A program made the position numbers and the translations under genes. The notes below the pieces were generated by a model. That model was given only the letters and a program-made list of their open reading frames with translations. It did no database searches and was not told the origin of the DNA. Shown in pieces: positions 1 through 9,462 of a DNA stretch of 64,000 bases (position 1 is the stretch's first letter; the number at the start of each line of letters is the position of its first letter). Origin of the DNA: Azospirillum soli (lineage in GTDB: Bacteria; Pseudomonadota; Alphaproteobacteria; Azospirillales; Azospirillaceae); NCBI RefSeq assembly GCF_017876165.1, contig NZ_JAGINQ010000009.1, positions 124,001-188,000 of the forward strand, written 5' to 3'.

Positions 1-417
1 GGGGGTGACGGCGGCGAACTTATGGACGGCAACGATGCACTGATTTTGCTGGTGGAGGACGACGCGGTCATCCGCATGGCCCTCGCCCTGATGCTGGAAG
101 GCTGGGGCTACCGCGTGGTCGAGGCCGGCTCGGTGTCCGAGGCGTTCGAACTGCTCGACGGGGAGCTGGTCCCCGACCTCGTCCTGACCGACTATCGCCT
201 GCCTGACGGCGGAACCGGCCTGATGGTGATGGATACGGTGCGCCGCCGCCTGGGCCGCGACCTGCCGGGCGTTCTGCTGACCGGCGACACCTCCTCCGAC
301 CGCCTGCGCGAGGCGGCCGGCGCCCAGTGCGCCCTGCTGCACAAGCCGATCCAGCCGCACGACCTCTTCGGCATCGTGCGCCAGACGTTGCGAAAGGGCG
401 AAGTCGGCACCGCGTAA
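1..417 (+). CDS. C-terminal receiver domain, probably the tail of a hybrid histidine kinase (partial)
   Basis: A CheY-like receiver. From the ATG at 22 it has the acidic pocket (VEDD), the phospho-acceptor Asp57 in LVLTDYRLPDG, a T in VLLTGDTS and the conserved Lys in LLHKPI. The frame stays open from 22 back to base 1, encoding a Gly-rich stretch. The receiver wording (ADYRL/TDYRL, LLTGDT, LLHKP) resembles the C-terminal receivers of NahK-type hybrid kinases. I therefore read this as the end of a longer kinase cut by the window edge. The alternative is a stand-alone receiver of 131 residues starting at 22. No output domain follows. Confidence 0.75.
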   Translation, partial: GGDGGELMDGNDALILLVEDDAVIRMALALMLEGWGYRVVEAGSVSEAFELLDGELVPDLVLTDYRLPDGGTGLMVMDTVRRRLGRDLPGVLLTGDTSSDRLREAAGAQCALLHKPIQPHDLFGIVRQTLRKGEVGTA

Positions 418-430
418 GTCCGGCGGAAGA

Positions 431-485
431 GCCCCCACCCTAACCGTTCCCCGTGCGCGGCATGGGGGAAGGCTGGGATGGGGGC
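431..485. repeat. GC-rich intergenic inverted repeat
   Basis: Arms GCCCCCACCCTAACC and GGCTGGGATGGGGGC flank a short TTCCCC/GGGGGAA stem. The same arms recur at 6181-6340 and 34530-34622, so this is a short member of a dispersed hairpin repeat. It lies between convergent genes and could also act as a transcription terminator. Confidence 0.7.
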
Positions 486-511
486 CCTTCTCAACCGCTT
501 CTCAGAAAAAC

Positions 512-724
512 CTACGGCCTTTCCAGATCCATCCTGGTCGCCTTCTTCAGGTGGTTCAGCCGTTCCTCCGCCTCGTCGCGCCCGTAGGGACCCTCCACAT
601 CCATGCCGAAGCTGACATAGTGCCCGTCCGGGCGGTCGATGTGGGTGCCGATGGGTATGTATTCGTCGGCGGGATCGTCGTTGCCGACGATCGCGCCATT
701 CCGGATCTCCACGATGTGCGCCAT
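512..724 (-). CDS. Small protein of unknown function at the end of the nap operon
   Basis: A 70-residue acidic soluble protein with no signal peptide, heme motif or cysteine. It contains IGTHIDRPDGHYVSFGMDVEGPYGRDEAEERL, which I do not recognise as a family. Its ATG lies 12 bases after the napC stop, behind a good ribosome binding site (AGAGGA, 8 bases away), so it is very probably co-transcribed with nap. That suggests a role in nitrate reductase function or assembly, but nothing in the sequence shows what it does. Confidence 0.6.
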   Translation of the reverse strand: MAHIVEIRNGAIVGNDDPADEYIPIGTHIDRPDGHYVSFGMDVEGPYGRDEAEERLNHLKKATRMDLERP

Positions 725-736
725 GGCGAACGTCCT

Positions 737-1357
737 CTATTGCTGACCGGACGCCTCCGTCGGCTGCCAGTGGGCCACCCCGGTCATGTCGGGAAGGCGG
801 TGCGCAATGCCCTTGTGGCAGTCGATGCAGGTCATCTGACCAGAGAAGAGATAGCGCTCGTGAGCCTGCGCGGCACGGGCACCCTGTTTGGTTATGTCCA
901 TGCTCTCCGCGCTGTGGCAGTTGCGGCATTCCAGGGAGTTGTTGGCCTTCAGCCGCGCCCATTCATGCTCCGCCAAGGTCCGGCGCATCTCGACGAACTT
1001 CTCGCGCGTGTCGATGGATCCGAAGATGTGCCCCCAGACCTCCTTGGACGCCTGCATCTTGCGGGCGATCTTGTCGGTCCAGTTGTGCGGCACATGGCAG
1101 TCCGGGCAGGTCGCCCGCACGCCGGAGCGGTTGGTGAAGTGGATGGTCTGCTTCATCTCCTCATAGGGGTTCGACTGCATCTCGTGGCAGCTGATGCAGA
1201 AGGCCTCCTTGTTGGTGGCCTCCAGGATGGTGTTGAAGCCGCCCCAGAACATCACGCCCGCAAGGAAGCCGCCCAGCGTCAGGAAGCCCAGGCTGAAATA
1301 GGCCGCCGGGCGCGAGAAGGTCTGCCACGCCGTCCGCAGCGAGTCTTTCAGCGCCAT
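737..1357 (-). CDS. napC: NapC, membrane tetraheme c-type cytochrome
   Basis: Quinol dehydrogenase of the NapC/NirT family. It takes electrons from the quinol pool and passes them to NapB/NapA in the periplasm. It has one N-terminal membrane anchor (about residues 20-42) and four CxxCH heme sites at Cys54, 84, 144 and 177. The length of 206 residues is normal for the family. The start lies 3 bases after the napB stop, so translation is probably coupled. Confidence 0.96.
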   Translation of the reverse strand: MALKDSLRTAWQTFSRPAAYFSLGFLTLGGFLAGVMFWGGFNTILEATNKEAFCISCHEMQSNPYEEMKQTIHFTNRSGVRATCPDCHVPHNWTDKIARKMQASKEVWGHIFGSIDTREKFVEMRRTLAEHEWARLKANNSLECRNCHSAESMDITKQGARAAQAHERYLFSGQMTCIDCHKGIAHRLPDMTGVAHWQPTEASGQQ

Positions 1358-1360
1358 GGC

Positions 1361-1828
1361 TCACCGCCCCCCGCCGGGCGGCGTGGTGATCGCGTCAAGG
1401 TCGCGGAAGGTGTTCTCCACCAGCGGGTTGGCGGTCGTCTGCGGCACATGGCAGGCCGTGCAGAAGTAACGGCGCGGCGCCAGCCCGCCCAGCATGTTGC
1501 CGTCGCGGTCCTGGTAGTGGGAAATGCTGATCATGGGCGCCTGCGACTGCTCGGTGTATTTGCGGCTGTGGCAGGACAGGCAGCGATTGAAGTTCTTGTC
1601 GATCTGGTAGTCCCGGATGTTGTGCGGGATCACCGGCGGCTGTTCCGGGTAGTTGCGCGTCTTGCGCCGGTCGTCGGTCAAATCGGGCGCGATGGGCGGG
1701 GCCGGCGCCTCGGTGTTGAAGGGGTCCGGCCCGACCAGACGCGGGGCGTCCACGGCGAGCGCCCCGGTGACGCCCATGACCACGGCCGGTAAAGCCGCCA
1801 GCGCGGCCAGGATCACACGCATTCTCAT
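1361..1828 (-). CDS. napB: NapB, diheme cytochrome c subunit of periplasmic nitrate reductase
   Basis: A 155-residue electron-transfer subunit with an N-terminal signal sequence ending near TGALA and two CxxCH heme sites (CLSCH at 83, CTACH at 123). The axial His in [10 protein letters not shown] and ISISHYQ is as expected for NapB. It hands electrons from NapC to the iron-sulfur cluster of NapA. The start is the ATG at 1828, which forms an ATGA overlap with the napA stop. Confidence 0.95.
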   Translation of the reverse strand: MRMRVILAALAALPAVVMGVTGALAVDAPRLVGPDPFNTEAPAPPIAPDLTDDRRKTRNYPEQPPVIPHNIRDYQIDKNFNRCLSCHSRKYTEQSQAPMISISHYQDRDGNMLGGLAPRRYFCTACHVPQTTANPLVENTFRDLDAITTPPGGGR

Positions 1829-4344
1829 TTCCCCTCCCCCGCTTGCGCGACCTGGACCGGCACCACCTTGACCGCGCATTTCTTGAAGTCGGTCTGCTTG
1901 GAGATCGGGTCGGTGGCGTCCAGCGTGACCTTGTTGATGAGTTGGCTGGCGTCGAAGAACGGCACGAAGACGACGCCGCGCGGCGGCCGGTTGCGCCCGC
2001 GCGTCTCCACGCGGGAGCGGATCTCGCCGCGCCGCGACTGGATGCGCACCTCCTGCCCGCGCCGAATGTTCCGCTCCTTGGCGTCGTCCGGGTGCATGAA
2101 GGTGACGGCGCCGGGGAAGGCCTTGTAAAGCTCCGGCACGCGCAGGGTCATGGAGCCGGAGTGCCAGTGCTCCAGCACGCGGCCGGTGACCAGCCACAGG
2201 TCGTAGTCCTGGTCGGGGCTCTCCGCCGGCGGCTCGTAAGGGGCGCCCATGATGTTCGCCCGCTTGTCCGGGTTGCCGTAGAACTGCAACCCCGCGCCCT
2301 TCTCCACATAGGGGTCGAAGCCCTCGCGGTAGCGCCACTTGGTCTCGTTGCCGTCAACCACCGGCCAGCGCAGGCCGCGCACCTTGTGGTAGGTGTCGAA
2401 CGACGCGTAGTCGTGGCCGTGCCCGTTGCCGAAGCTGGCGAATTCCTCGAACAGGCCCTTCTGGATGTAGAAGCCAAAGTGCTTGGCGTCGTCGTTGTCG
2501 TAGTCCGGGTCGATCTGGTCGAGCCCGAACTTGTTCACCTGCCCATTGGTGTACAAAACCTCGTACAGCGTCTTGCCGCGCAGCTCCGGCGCCTTGGCGA
2601 GCTGTGCTTCGGGCCAGACCTCCTCGACCTTGAACCGCTTGGAGAATTCCACGAGCTGCCACAGGTCGGACCGCGCGTCCCCCGGCGCCTTGACCAGCTG
2701 GTGCCAGAACTGCGTGCGGCGTTCGGCGTTGCCGTAGGCGCCTTCCTTCTCCACCCACATGGCGGCGGGCAGAATCAGGTCGGCGGCCATGGCCGTGACA
2801 GTCGGGTAGGCGTCCGACACGACGATGAAGTTGTTTGGGTTCCGGTAGCCCGGATAGGTCTCGTTGTTGGTGTTCGGCGCCGTCTGGAGGTTGTTGTTCA
2901 CCATGATCCAGTAGCAGTTCAGCTTCCCGTCCTTCAGCATGCGGTCCTGCTGAACGGCGTGGAAACCGACCTTCTCCGGGATGGTGCCCTGCGGAATCTT
3001 CCAGGCCGTCTCCACAATCTTGCGGTGCTCGGGGTTGGTCACCTGCATGTCGGCCGGCAGACGGTGGGCAAAGGTGCCGACCTCGCGCGCCGTGCCGCAG
3101 GCCGACGGCTGCCCGGTCAGCGAGAAGGGGCTGTTCCCCGGCTCCGAGATCTTGCCGGTCAGCAGGTGCAGGTTGTAGACCATGTGGTTGGCCCAGACGC
3201 CGCGCACATGCTGGTTGAAGCCCATGGTCCACAGCGACATGACCTTGACCTTTGGGTCGGCGTACAGCTTAGCCAGCGCCTCCAACCGGTCCTTCGGCAC
3301 GCCGCTCAGCTCCGACGCCTTTTCGGCGGTGTATTCGCTGACGAGCTTGGCGTATTCCTCGAAGTTGCTGGGCTTGGACACGGCGGCGTCCTGCGCGTGC
3401 TGGGCGCGCTGCTCCAGCGTGTGGTCGGGCCGCAGGCCGTAGCCGATGTCGGTGTTCGCCATCCGGAAGTTGGTGTATTTCTCCACGAACTCCCGGTTCA
3501 CCGCGCCGTTCTGGATGATGTAGTTGGCGATGTAGTTGAGGATCGCCAGATCCGACCCCGGCTTGAAGATGATGTTCAGGTCGGCGAGGTCGGTGGACCG
3601 ATGCTCGAAGGTGGACAGCACCGCGACCTTGCAGTTCGGGTGCGACAGGCGCCGGTCGGTCAGGCGGGTCCACAGGACGGGGTGCATCTCCGCCATGTTG
3701 GAGCCCCACAGGACAAAAGCGTCCGCGTGCTCGAAATCGTCGTAGCAGCCCATCGGCTCGTCGCTGCCGAAGGTGCGGATGAAGGTCACGGCGGCCGAGG
3801 CCATGCAGTGCCGCGCGTTCGGGTCCAGGTTGTTCGAGCGGAAACCGGCGCGCATCAGCTTGGTGGCGGCGTAGCCCTCGAACATCGTCCATTGGCCGGA
3901 GCCGAACATGCCCACGGCCTCCGGCCCCTTCTCCTTGATGACGCGCTTCCACTGCTTGGCCATCTCGTCGAAGGCCTGATCCCAGGTCACGGGCTGGAAC
4001 TGCCCGTCCTTGTGGTAGGCGCCGTCGCGCATGCGCATCATGGGCTGGGTCAGCCGATCCTGCCCGTACATGATCTTGGACAGGAAATAGCCCTTCACGC
4101 AGTTGATGCCGCGGTTCACCTCCGCCTGCATGTCGCCGTGGGTGGCTACGACGCGGCCCTCCTTCACGCCCACCATCACGCCGCAGCCGGTGCCGCAGAA
4201 ACGGCAGGGCGCCTTGGACCACGTCATTTCGATGTCTTCGCGCGGGGCGAGGTTGGCGGCCCCGGCCGGCAGGGACATGTTGGCGGCGGCGGCGGCGGTC
4301 GCGGCGGCCTGCGCCTTCAGAACGTCACGTCGTGAGAGCTTCAT
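1825..4344 (-). CDS. napA: NapA, catalytic molybdoprotein of periplasmic nitrate reductase
   Basis: Reduces nitrate to nitrite in the periplasm. It is 839 residues long and opens with a twin-arginine signal (SRRDVLK). The [4Fe-4S] ligands are Cys47, 50, 54 and 82. The molybdenum ligand is Cys180 in ARHCMASAA, which distinguishes Nap from Ser- or Asp-ligated relatives. The bis-MGD binding domains follow. The start overlaps the end of napD by 20 bases. Tat export of the folded, cofactor-loaded enzyme needs NapD, encoded just upstream. Molybdate for the cofactor could come through ModABC at 15475-18096. Confidence 0.97.
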   Translation of the reverse strand: MKLSRRDVLKAQAAATAAAAANMSLPAGAANLAPREDIEMTWSKAPCRFCGTGCGVMVGVKEGRVVATHGDMQAEVNRGINCVKGYFLSKIMYGQDRLTQPMMRMRDGAYHKDGQFQPVTWDQAFDEMAKQWKRVIKEKGPEAVGMFGSGQWTMFEGYAATKLMRAGFRSNNLDPNARHCMASAAVTFIRTFGSDEPMGCYDDFEHADAFVLWGSNMAEMHPVLWTRLTDRRLSHPNCKVAVLSTFEHRSTDLADLNIIFKPGSDLAILNYIANYIIQNGAVNREFVEKYTNFRMANTDIGYGLRPDHTLEQRAQHAQDAAVSKPSNFEEYAKLVSEYTAEKASELSGVPKDRLEALAKLYADPKVKVMSLWTMGFNQHVRGVWANHMVYNLHLLTGKISEPGNSPFSLTGQPSACGTAREVGTFAHRLPADMQVTNPEHRKIVETAWKIPQGTIPEKVGFHAVQQDRMLKDGKLNCYWIMVNNNLQTAPNTNNETYPGYRNPNNFIVVSDAYPTVTAMAADLILPAAMWVEKEGAYGNAERRTQFWHQLVKAPGDARSDLWQLVEFSKRFKVEEVWPEAQLAKAPELRGKTLYEVLYTNGQVNKFGLDQIDPDYDNDDAKHFGFYIQKGLFEEFASFGNGHGHDYASFDTYHKVRGLRWPVVDGNETKWRYREGFDPYVEKGAGLQFYGNPDKRANIMGAPYEPPAESPDQDYDLWLVTGRVLEHWHSGSMTLRVPELYKAFPGAVTFMHPDDAKERNIRRGQEVRIQSRRGEIRSRVETRGRNRPPRGVVFVPFFDASQLINKVTLDATDPISKQTDFKKCAVKVVPVQVAQAGEGK

Positions 4345-4609
4345 GGGGCGCCTCTTCGGAGTCGGTAAGGTCTTCGACGGAATGGAAGACCAGCGTCGCG
4401 GCGTACACGCCGTCGAGCAGGCTGATGGTGTTCAGGTTGGTGACGATGTCGGCCTCGCTCTCGGTCTCCAGCGTGACGATCATCTTGCCGAGCGGGCTGA
4501 CGGCGTGGACCTCCATCCCCGGCAGGCTCTCGATGGTCGCGCGGATGCCCCCGGCCGCCTCGGGCCGGGCGTGGACGACGATGCTGGAGATGTGTGTTTC
4601 CTTAGCCAT
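4325..4609 (-). CDS. napD: NapD, Tat-signal chaperone for NapA
   Basis: A 94-residue cytoplasmic ferredoxin-fold chaperone that binds the NapA twin-arginine signal and holds back export until cofactor is inserted. The family pattern is clear: [12 protein letters not shown] at the start, [22 protein letters not shown] in the middle. The ATG at 4609 overlaps the end of napF by 8 bases, and the stop lies inside napA, so the three genes are tightly coupled. Confidence 0.93.
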   Translation of the reverse strand: MAKETHISSIVVHARPEAAGGIRATIESLPGMEVHAVSPLGKMIVTLETESEADIVTNLNTISLLDGVYAATLVFHSVEDLTDSEEAPHEALTT

Positions 4610-5108
4610 GGCCCTCCCCGATGCTTGTGGCCCCGATGCTGATGGCGCCGGCCGGGCAGGAGGCGACGCAGCCCCCGCAGCCGGTGCAGGCGGCCGTATC
4701 GACGCGCGGGCGCGGCACCGACCGCAGCGCAAGCTCGAACTGGATGGCGCGCGGCGCGCAGCTGTCCCGGCAGGATTCGCAGTAGACACCGGCGCGGGTG
4801 AGGCAGCCGTCACCGATCCGCGCCTGGATCGTCCAGGGCGTCCGTTGCGGCGGGGCGAACAGCCCTTCGACCGGACAGACCTCCGCGCAAGCGTGGCAGA
4901 AGCTGCACTCACCCAGGCGGAAATCCACCTCCGGGAAGCCGCCGTCGCCGCGCGCGACGATGCCCTCGGGGCAGGCCTCGCGGCACTTGTCGCAGCGGGT
5001 GCAGAGTTCGGTGAAACGCGCCAGTCGCGCCCAGGGAGGGCGCACGGGATCGCGCGCGCGGCGCGTGAAGAGACGCCGCCGCGACGGGTTGAAGTCTCCG
5101 TCGGCCAT
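4602..5108 (-). CDS. napF: NapF, iron-sulfur accessory protein of the nap operon
   Basis: A cytoplasmic ferredoxin-like protein of 168 residues with four cysteine clusters of the CxxCxxCxxxCP type: CTRCDKCREACP, CSFCHACAEVCP, CESCRDSC and CTGCGGCVASCP. The third is less regular. NapF proteins help mature NapA, probably by supplying iron-sulfur clusters or electrons. Its stop overlaps napD by 8 bases. Confidence 0.93.
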   Translation of the reverse strand: MADGDFNPSRRRLFTRRARDPVRPPWARLARFTELCTRCDKCREACPEGIVARGDGGFPEVDFRLGECSFCHACAEVCPVEGLFAPPQRTPWTIQARIGDGCLTRAGVYCESCRDSCAPRAIQFELALRSVPRPRVDTAACTGCGGCVASCPAGAISIGATSIGEGHG

Positions 5109-5114
5109 GGCCGG

Positions 5115-5288
5115 TCAGCCCGTCGGCGGCCCGGCGATCAGCTGGTAGATCCACACCACCAGCCCCCAGCCGCCGACGAACGCGATGGCCAGGACCGGCC
5201 AGAACACGACGGTTAAAAACAGGAACGCCCAAAGCTCTCGGGACCGGCTTCGCTTCGCCGACGTCCCGTAAACGACGTTGTCCGCCAT
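5115..5288 (-). CDS. napE: NapE, small membrane protein of the nap operon
   Basis: A 57-residue protein with a single hydrophobic segment (WAFLFLTVVFWPVLAIAFVG) followed by WIYQLIAGPP, the usual NapE shape. I chose the ATG at 5288 because a very strong ribosome binding site (GGGGGGAGGGG) sits just before it; the frame is open upstream, but an earlier start would make the protein too long for the family. First gene of the operon and separated from napF by 6 bases. The biochemical role of NapE is not known. Confidence 0.88.
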   Translation of the reverse strand: MADNVVYGTSAKRSRSRELWAFLFLTVVFWPVLAIAFVGGWGLVVWIYQLIAGPPTG

Positions 5289-5352
5289 ACCCCCTCCCCC
5301 CGGATGGGTCCCATTTGGGGAGAAGTAACAGCAATGCTTAGGTATGGTTCCA

Positions 5353-6153
5353 TCAATCCTTACGGGCCAGGCGGTCAAGCCTCAGCCGGTGCCGCCCGTC
5401 GCTGAGCCGCCGCACCGCCCCCAGCGTCGCGATCAGCACGCCAAGGCCCGTCGCCCCGGCGATTAAAAACATGATGAGGATCTGGTACTTGACCGCCTCG
5501 GTCGGATCGACACCGGACAAGATTTGCCCCGTCATCATGCCGGGCAGAGCCACCACGCCGGTCGCCGCCATGCCGTTGACGGTCGGCATCAGGCCGGTGC
5601 GCAGCGCGTGGCGCAACACCGGCCGCAGCGCCACCCAGCGCGTGCAGCCCAACGCCAGTTGCGCCTCGATCGCCGCCCGCTCGCGCACCGCCGCCGAGGT
5701 CAGCGTGTTCAGCGCGAGGCTGACCCCGCTCATCGCGTTGCCCAGCACCATGCCGAGCAGCGGTATGGCGTAGCGTGCATCCCACCACGGGTCCGGCCGG
5801 ATCGCCGTGGTCAAGGCCAGCAGCATCACAACCGTCGCCGCGAAACCCATCGCCCCGGTGCCCAGCCCATAGGCCCACCAGCCGGTCAACCGCCGCTCCT
5901 GCCGGGCCAGCGCCTCCTGTCCGGCGAACAGCAGCATGACCATGACAACGGCCAGCGTCAGCCACGGCGATTGCAAAGCGAACAACTGCTTCAGCACCAG
6001 CCCGACCAGCGACAGCTGCACCACCATCCGCACCGCCGCCACGGCCAGAGGCCGCGCAAGCCGCAGCGACATGGCGACCGACAGCCCCCCGTTGACGAGC
6101 AGGAGCAACGCGGCGGCGGCAAGGTCGAGGGGGTGAAGGGGGATCAGGGGCAT
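5353..6153 (-). CDS. fetB: FetB-type ABC exporter permease (UPF0014 family)
   Basis: A 266-residue integral membrane protein with about seven hydrophobic segments. It carries the family signature around RAAIEAQLALGCTRWVALRPVLRHALRTGLMPTVN and GVVALPGMMTGQILSG. FetAB relatives export iron or protect against iron and peroxide stress; the substrate cannot be read from the sequence. The ATG at 6153 follows AGGGA. Its ATPase partner is upstream at 6356-6946, separated by a 200-base gap that holds a repeat element. It is followed on the same strand by napE after 64 bases. Confidence 0.88.
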   Translation of the reverse strand: MPLIPLHPLDLAAAALLLLVNGGLSVAMSLRLARPLAVAAVRMVVQLSLVGLVLKQLFALQSPWLTLAVVMVMLLFAGQEALARQERRLTGWWAYGLGTGAMGFAATVVMLLALTTAIRPDPWWDARYAIPLLGMVLGNAMSGVSLALNTLTSAAVRERAAIEAQLALGCTRWVALRPVLRHALRTGLMPTVNGMAATGVVALPGMMTGQILSGVDPTEAVKYQILIMFLIAGATGLGVLIATLGAVRRLSDGRHRLRLDRLARKD

Positions 6154-6180
6154 GGGGTTCCCTGGTGAAAAGTGCAGGCG

Positions 6181-6340
6181 GCGGGCCCCCACCCACCCCT
6201 CCCCCACCTTCGGCTCTCAGCGAATGCCAGGGGCATTCGCCTGACGCCGTCAGCGCAAACCTTTGGTTTGCGCGAGAGGCGGAGGAGGGCTTTAGGCCCC
6301 TTCCCCCGCGAAGTGGGGGAAGGGTGGGATGGGGGCCCGC
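6181..6340. repeat. MITE-like inverted repeat element with two inner hairpins
   Basis: Outer arms GCGGGCCCCCACCCACCC (6181-6198) and GGGTGGGATGGGGGCCCGC (6322-6340) are near-perfect inverted repeats. Inside are two perfect 9-bp stems with 3-base loops: GCGAATGCC/GGCATTCGC (6220-6240) and GCGCAAACC/GGTTTGCGC (6253-6273), then a CTTCCCCC...GGGGGAAG stem. The element sits between fetA and fetB, which normally abut. Confidence 0.8.
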
Positions 6341-6355
6341 ATGGGTTGCCTTCCC

Positions 6356-6946
6356 TCATACCTCCCTCACCTCCCCGCCTTCGACCCGCAACCGCCGATG
6401 CGCCAGCCGGTCGGCTTGGTCGCGAGCGTGGGTGACGATCAGCACGCCCACCCCTCGGGCCAGTTCCGCGCGCAGCAGCGTTTCCACCCGCGCCGTGGAC
6501 TCCCGATCCAGCGCCCCCGTGGGCTCGTCCAGCAGCAGCACGCGCGGGCCTTGCGACAGCGCGCGGACCAGCGCCAGCCTTTGCCGCTCCCCGGTGGACA
6601 GGCGGGCGACGGGCCAGTCCAGCGCCTCGGCCGGCAGGCCCAGCGCCTCCATCAGCGGCACGGCGCGGTCGGGAAAGGGAAAATGCGCATCGACGCGGTC
6701 CGCCCACCAGCCCGACTCAGCGGGAACATAGGTGACGCGGCGGCGCCAGTCCGGGGCGGTCATGTCCTCCCGACGCATCCCGTCCAGCCGCACGTCACCG
6801 ACCGACGGGTCGAGGTCGGCCACCGCCCGCAGAAGCACGGATTTTCCCGCGCCGGACGGTCCCTGAACGGCCACGCACTCCCCGGCATCCAGGCGGAAGG
6901 AGGCGGGTTTCAGCACGCGCGTGGACAGTCCCTGGACAGTCAGCAT
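6356..6946 (-). CDS. fetA: FetA-type ABC exporter ATP-binding protein
   Basis: A compact 196-residue ABC ATPase. Walker A is GPSGAGKS, the signature is LSTGERQR, Walker B is VLLLDEPTGALD, and the switch His is in VTHARD. The small size and pairing with a UPF0014 permease at 5353 fit the FetAB family (putative iron exporter). The start is the ATG at 6946. It energises transport by the permease encoded downstream despite the intervening repeat. Confidence 0.87.
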   Translation of the reverse strand: MLTVQGLSTRVLKPASFRLDAGECVAVQGPSGAGKSVLLRAVADLDPSVGDVRLDGMRREDMTAPDWRRRVTYVPAESGWWADRVDAHFPFPDRAVPLMEALGLPAEALDWPVARLSTGERQRLALVRALSQGPRVLLLDEPTGALDRESTARVETLLRAELARGVGVLIVTHARDQADRLAHRRLRVEGGEVREV

Positions 6947-7105
6947 GGAGTGAGAAATGGCGGCGGCGGCAATCCGTTGAGAGCATACATCCTCACGGGA
7001 TTGGCAGCCATTCGCGGCGGAGTCCTTGCACGGAACGCCTTGGGGGTTATGGTGTGCCCGCGCCGCCTCACGGCGAAGCCGACAAACCATGACCGACCAC
7101 GCCCC

Positions 7106-8638
7106 ATGACCGACCACACCGCCGACCACCCCGTCTTCACCCACCGCGAGATCCTGCGGGTGTTCAGCGGCGTGGCGCTCGCCATGCTGATGGCGGCGAT
7201 GGACCAGACCATCGTCGCGACGGCCCTGCCGACCATGGCCGCCGACCTCGGCAGCCTGGACGACCTGCCCTGGGTGGTCACCGCCTATCTGCTGGCCTCC
7301 ACCGCGACGACGCCGATCTACGGTAAGCTCAGCGACCTCTACGGGCGGAAACGGGTGTTGCAGGCCGCGATCTTCCTGTTCCTGATCGGCTCCGTGCTCT
7401 GCGTGCTGTCGCAGAGCATGACGCAGCTGATCCTGTTCCGGGCGATTCAAGGGCTGGGCGGCGGCGGGCTGATGGCGCTGGCTTTCACCATCATCGGCGA
7501 CGTGGTCGCCCCGCGCGAGCGCGGACGCTACCAGGGGCTGATCGGCGGCGTCTTCGCGCTGGCCAGCGTTGCCGGGCCGCTGCTGGGCGGCGTCTTCACG
7601 GAGATGCTCAGCTGGCACTGGATTTTCCTCATCAACCTCCCGCTGGGGGCGGCGGCGCTGGTGATGACCAACCGGGCGCTTGGGCGGCTGTCCACCGGGC
7701 GCGCGCAGCCGAAGATCGACTTCCTCGGCGCCATCCTGCTGATGGGCGCGGTGACGGCGCTGCTGTTCGTGGTGTCGCGCGGCGGCACCGCCCTGCCCTG
7801 GACCTCCCCAATCATCCTCGGCCTGATCGCCGCCGGCCTCGCCATGCTCGCCGGCTTCATCGTGCATGAGCGGCGGGTGGAGGAGCCGATCCTGCCGCTG
7901 CACCTGTTCCGCCTGCCGGTGGTCGCCATCGCCAACCCGGTGGTGGCGGTGTCCGCCATGGTGCTGTTCGCCGGCATCGTCTTCCTGCCGATGCACCTGC
8001 AGCTGGTGCGCGGGGCGAGCGCCACAGCGTCCGGCCTGCTGCTGCTGCCGCTGGTCTTCGGCATGACGCTGGGCGCGGTCGGCGGCGGTCGCCTGATCGC
8101 CCGCACCGGCCGCTACAAGGTGTTTCCGCTGGCCGGGCTGTCGCTGGCGGCGGCGATGTATCTGGCCCTGGGATTGGTGCCGGCGGTGGCGGAAAGCGGG
8201 ATTTGGTCCACGCTGATCCTGGTGCCGCTGGGCATCGGCTTGGGCCTCGTCATGCCGGTGATGACGGTGGCCGTGCAGAACGCCGTGGACCGCCGCGACC
8301 TGGGCGCCGCCACGGCGTCGGTGGGCTTCTTCCGCTCGCTGGGCGGTTCGGTCGGGGTGGCGGTGTTCGGCGCCGTCTTCGCCGCCGACGTCGAATCCCG
8401 GCTGAACGCCGCCGGACTGCCGGGCATCAGCGGCCGGGAGGTGATGGAGCATGGCACGGCCACGCTTGCCAGCCTGCCCGAAGCCGCCCGCGCCACCGCG
8501 CTGACCGCCTTCGAGCACGGCTTCGCCACCCTGTTCCTGCTGGCGGCCGGCCTTGCCGTCGTGTCACTGGGGCTGACCCTGTTCCTGAAGGAACTGCCCC
8601 TGCGTTCGGCGAAAGAGGCGAAGGCCGAGGCTGCGTAA
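7106..8638 (+). CDS. DHA2-type (14-helix) MFS multidrug transporter
   Basis: Proton-driven efflux pump of the EmrB/QacA group, 510 residues. The family motifs are present: MDQTIVATALPTMAADLG in helix 1, GKLSDLYGRKRV in the loop between helices 2 and 3, and RAIQGLGGGG in helix 4. About 14 hydrophobic segments can be counted. The substrate is unknown and no regulator is adjacent. I placed the start at the ATG at 7106. A nearly identical ATG-containing block 17 bases upstream (7089) encodes a six-residue peptide whose stop overlaps this ATG. No strong ribosome binding site is visible. Confidence 0.9.
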   Translation: MTDHTADHPVFTHREILRVFSGVALAMLMAAMDQTIVATALPTMAADLGSLDDLPWVVTAYLLASTATTPIYGKLSDLYGRKRVLQAAIFLFLIGSVLCVLSQSMTQLILFRAIQGLGGGGLMALAFTIIGDVVAPRERGRYQGLIGGVFALASVAGPLLGGVFTEMLSWHWIFLINLPLGAAALVMTNRALGRLSTGRAQPKIDFLGAILLMGAVTALLFVVSRGGTALPWTSPIILGLIAAGLAMLAGFIVHERRVEEPILPLHLFRLPVVAIANPVVAVSAMVLFAGIVFLPMHLQLVRGASATASGLLLLPLVFGMTLGAVGGGRLIARTGRYKVFPLAGLSLAAAMYLALGLVPAVAESGIWSTLILVPLGIGLGLVMPVMTVAVQNAVDRRDLGAATASVGFFRSLGGSVGVAVFGAVFAADVESRLNAAGLPGISGREVMEHGTATLASLPEAARATALTAFEHGFATLFLLAAGLAVVSLGLTLFLKELPLRSAKEAKAEAA

Positions 8639-8639
8639 C

Positions 8640-9374
8640 TCAAGACTGCGACGGAAAGGGCTTCGGGCGGACCTTGGTCTGGTGCTCCGGGCAGCCATCG
8701 GCGCCGTCGGGGCGCAGGCCACGGTAATAGCCCTTCTGCCAGCGCTCGGTCACGGCGGCGCTGGTGGGGTCCTTCAGGTCGGCGTTGAACTGGCTGCGGG
8801 ATTCCGCCCAGGCGCGGTACTGCGCGGCCAGTTCCGGGTCGCTGTCGAGGTCGCGCACCTCCGGCTCCAGGCTTTCCACCAAACCGCGCTGGACCGGGAT
8901 CAGGGTCGCGTAGGGTTCGCCCTTCTCCCACACCACCTCGGTGTCCGGGGCGGTGAATTTCCAGTTCATGGTGAAGGGGTACGGCGACCAGTCGGTTTCG
9001 ATCACGCCGGACAGGCCGTGGATACCGTGCTTGGGGTGGTTGATCGGGCCGGTCACCATCAGATTGATGCCCGGCGGGGTGCGGAACAGCACGCCGATGT
9101 GGAAGGTCAGGATGCCGCTGCCGAAATGGCTGGCGGGCAGAAGGGGATGCGATTCCTCCGCCGTCACGGTGATGGCGTCGATGCCCTTACCCCCGGTCCA
9201 CACCGCCGACACGCGGCAGGGGGCGCAGACCTCCCACCCGTGCATGCTGGCGATGTTCAGCGGCAGACAGCGGTAGCCGTACTGGTCCGGCAGAGCGTCG
9301 ATCCAGTCGCGGGTGGCGCGGGCGGGGCGGATGTCGGGCATGGCGCCCGAAAGGGGATGCGCGATCAGCTTCAT
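8640..9374 (-). CDS. DUF6065 family protein, function unknown
   Basis: A soluble protein of 244 residues. It opens with MKLIAHPLSG and continues with DIRPARATRDWIDA and YRCLPLNIASMHGWEV, a pattern I associate with DUF6065. It has no signal peptide or obvious catalytic motif. The central part (FGSGILTFHIGVLFRT, GVIETDWSPYPFTMNWKFT) suggests a beta-rich fold. The ATG at 9374 is used rather than a TTG three codons earlier. It lies downstream of nnrS on the same strand, 88 bases away, with no sign of shared function. Confidence 0.7.
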   Translation of the reverse strand: MKLIAHPLSGAMPDIRPARATRDWIDALPDQYGYRCLPLNIASMHGWEVCAPCRVSAVWTGGKGIDAITVTAEESHPLLPASHFGSGILTFHIGVLFRTPPGINLMVTGPINHPKHGIHGLSGVIETDWSPYPFTMNWKFTAPDTEVVWEKGEPYATLIPVQRGLVESLEPEVRDLDSDPELAAQYRAWAESRSQFNADLKDPTSAAVTERWQKGYYRGLRPDGADGCPEHQTKVRPKPFPSQS

Positions 9375-9462
9375 GGGCGACAATCTGCCAGAATTCCCAT
9401 TCTTTGGGTATACTGCGGTATTGGATAGGACAAAATGCCGCTTCCTGCTTATGTCCGCCTTG

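Noticed and set aside
5345..5372. Possible FNR site upstream of napE (TTGATGGAACCATA on the minus strand)
   Set aside because: Only the TTGAT half fits; the other half does not match ATCAA. One half-site is common by chance.
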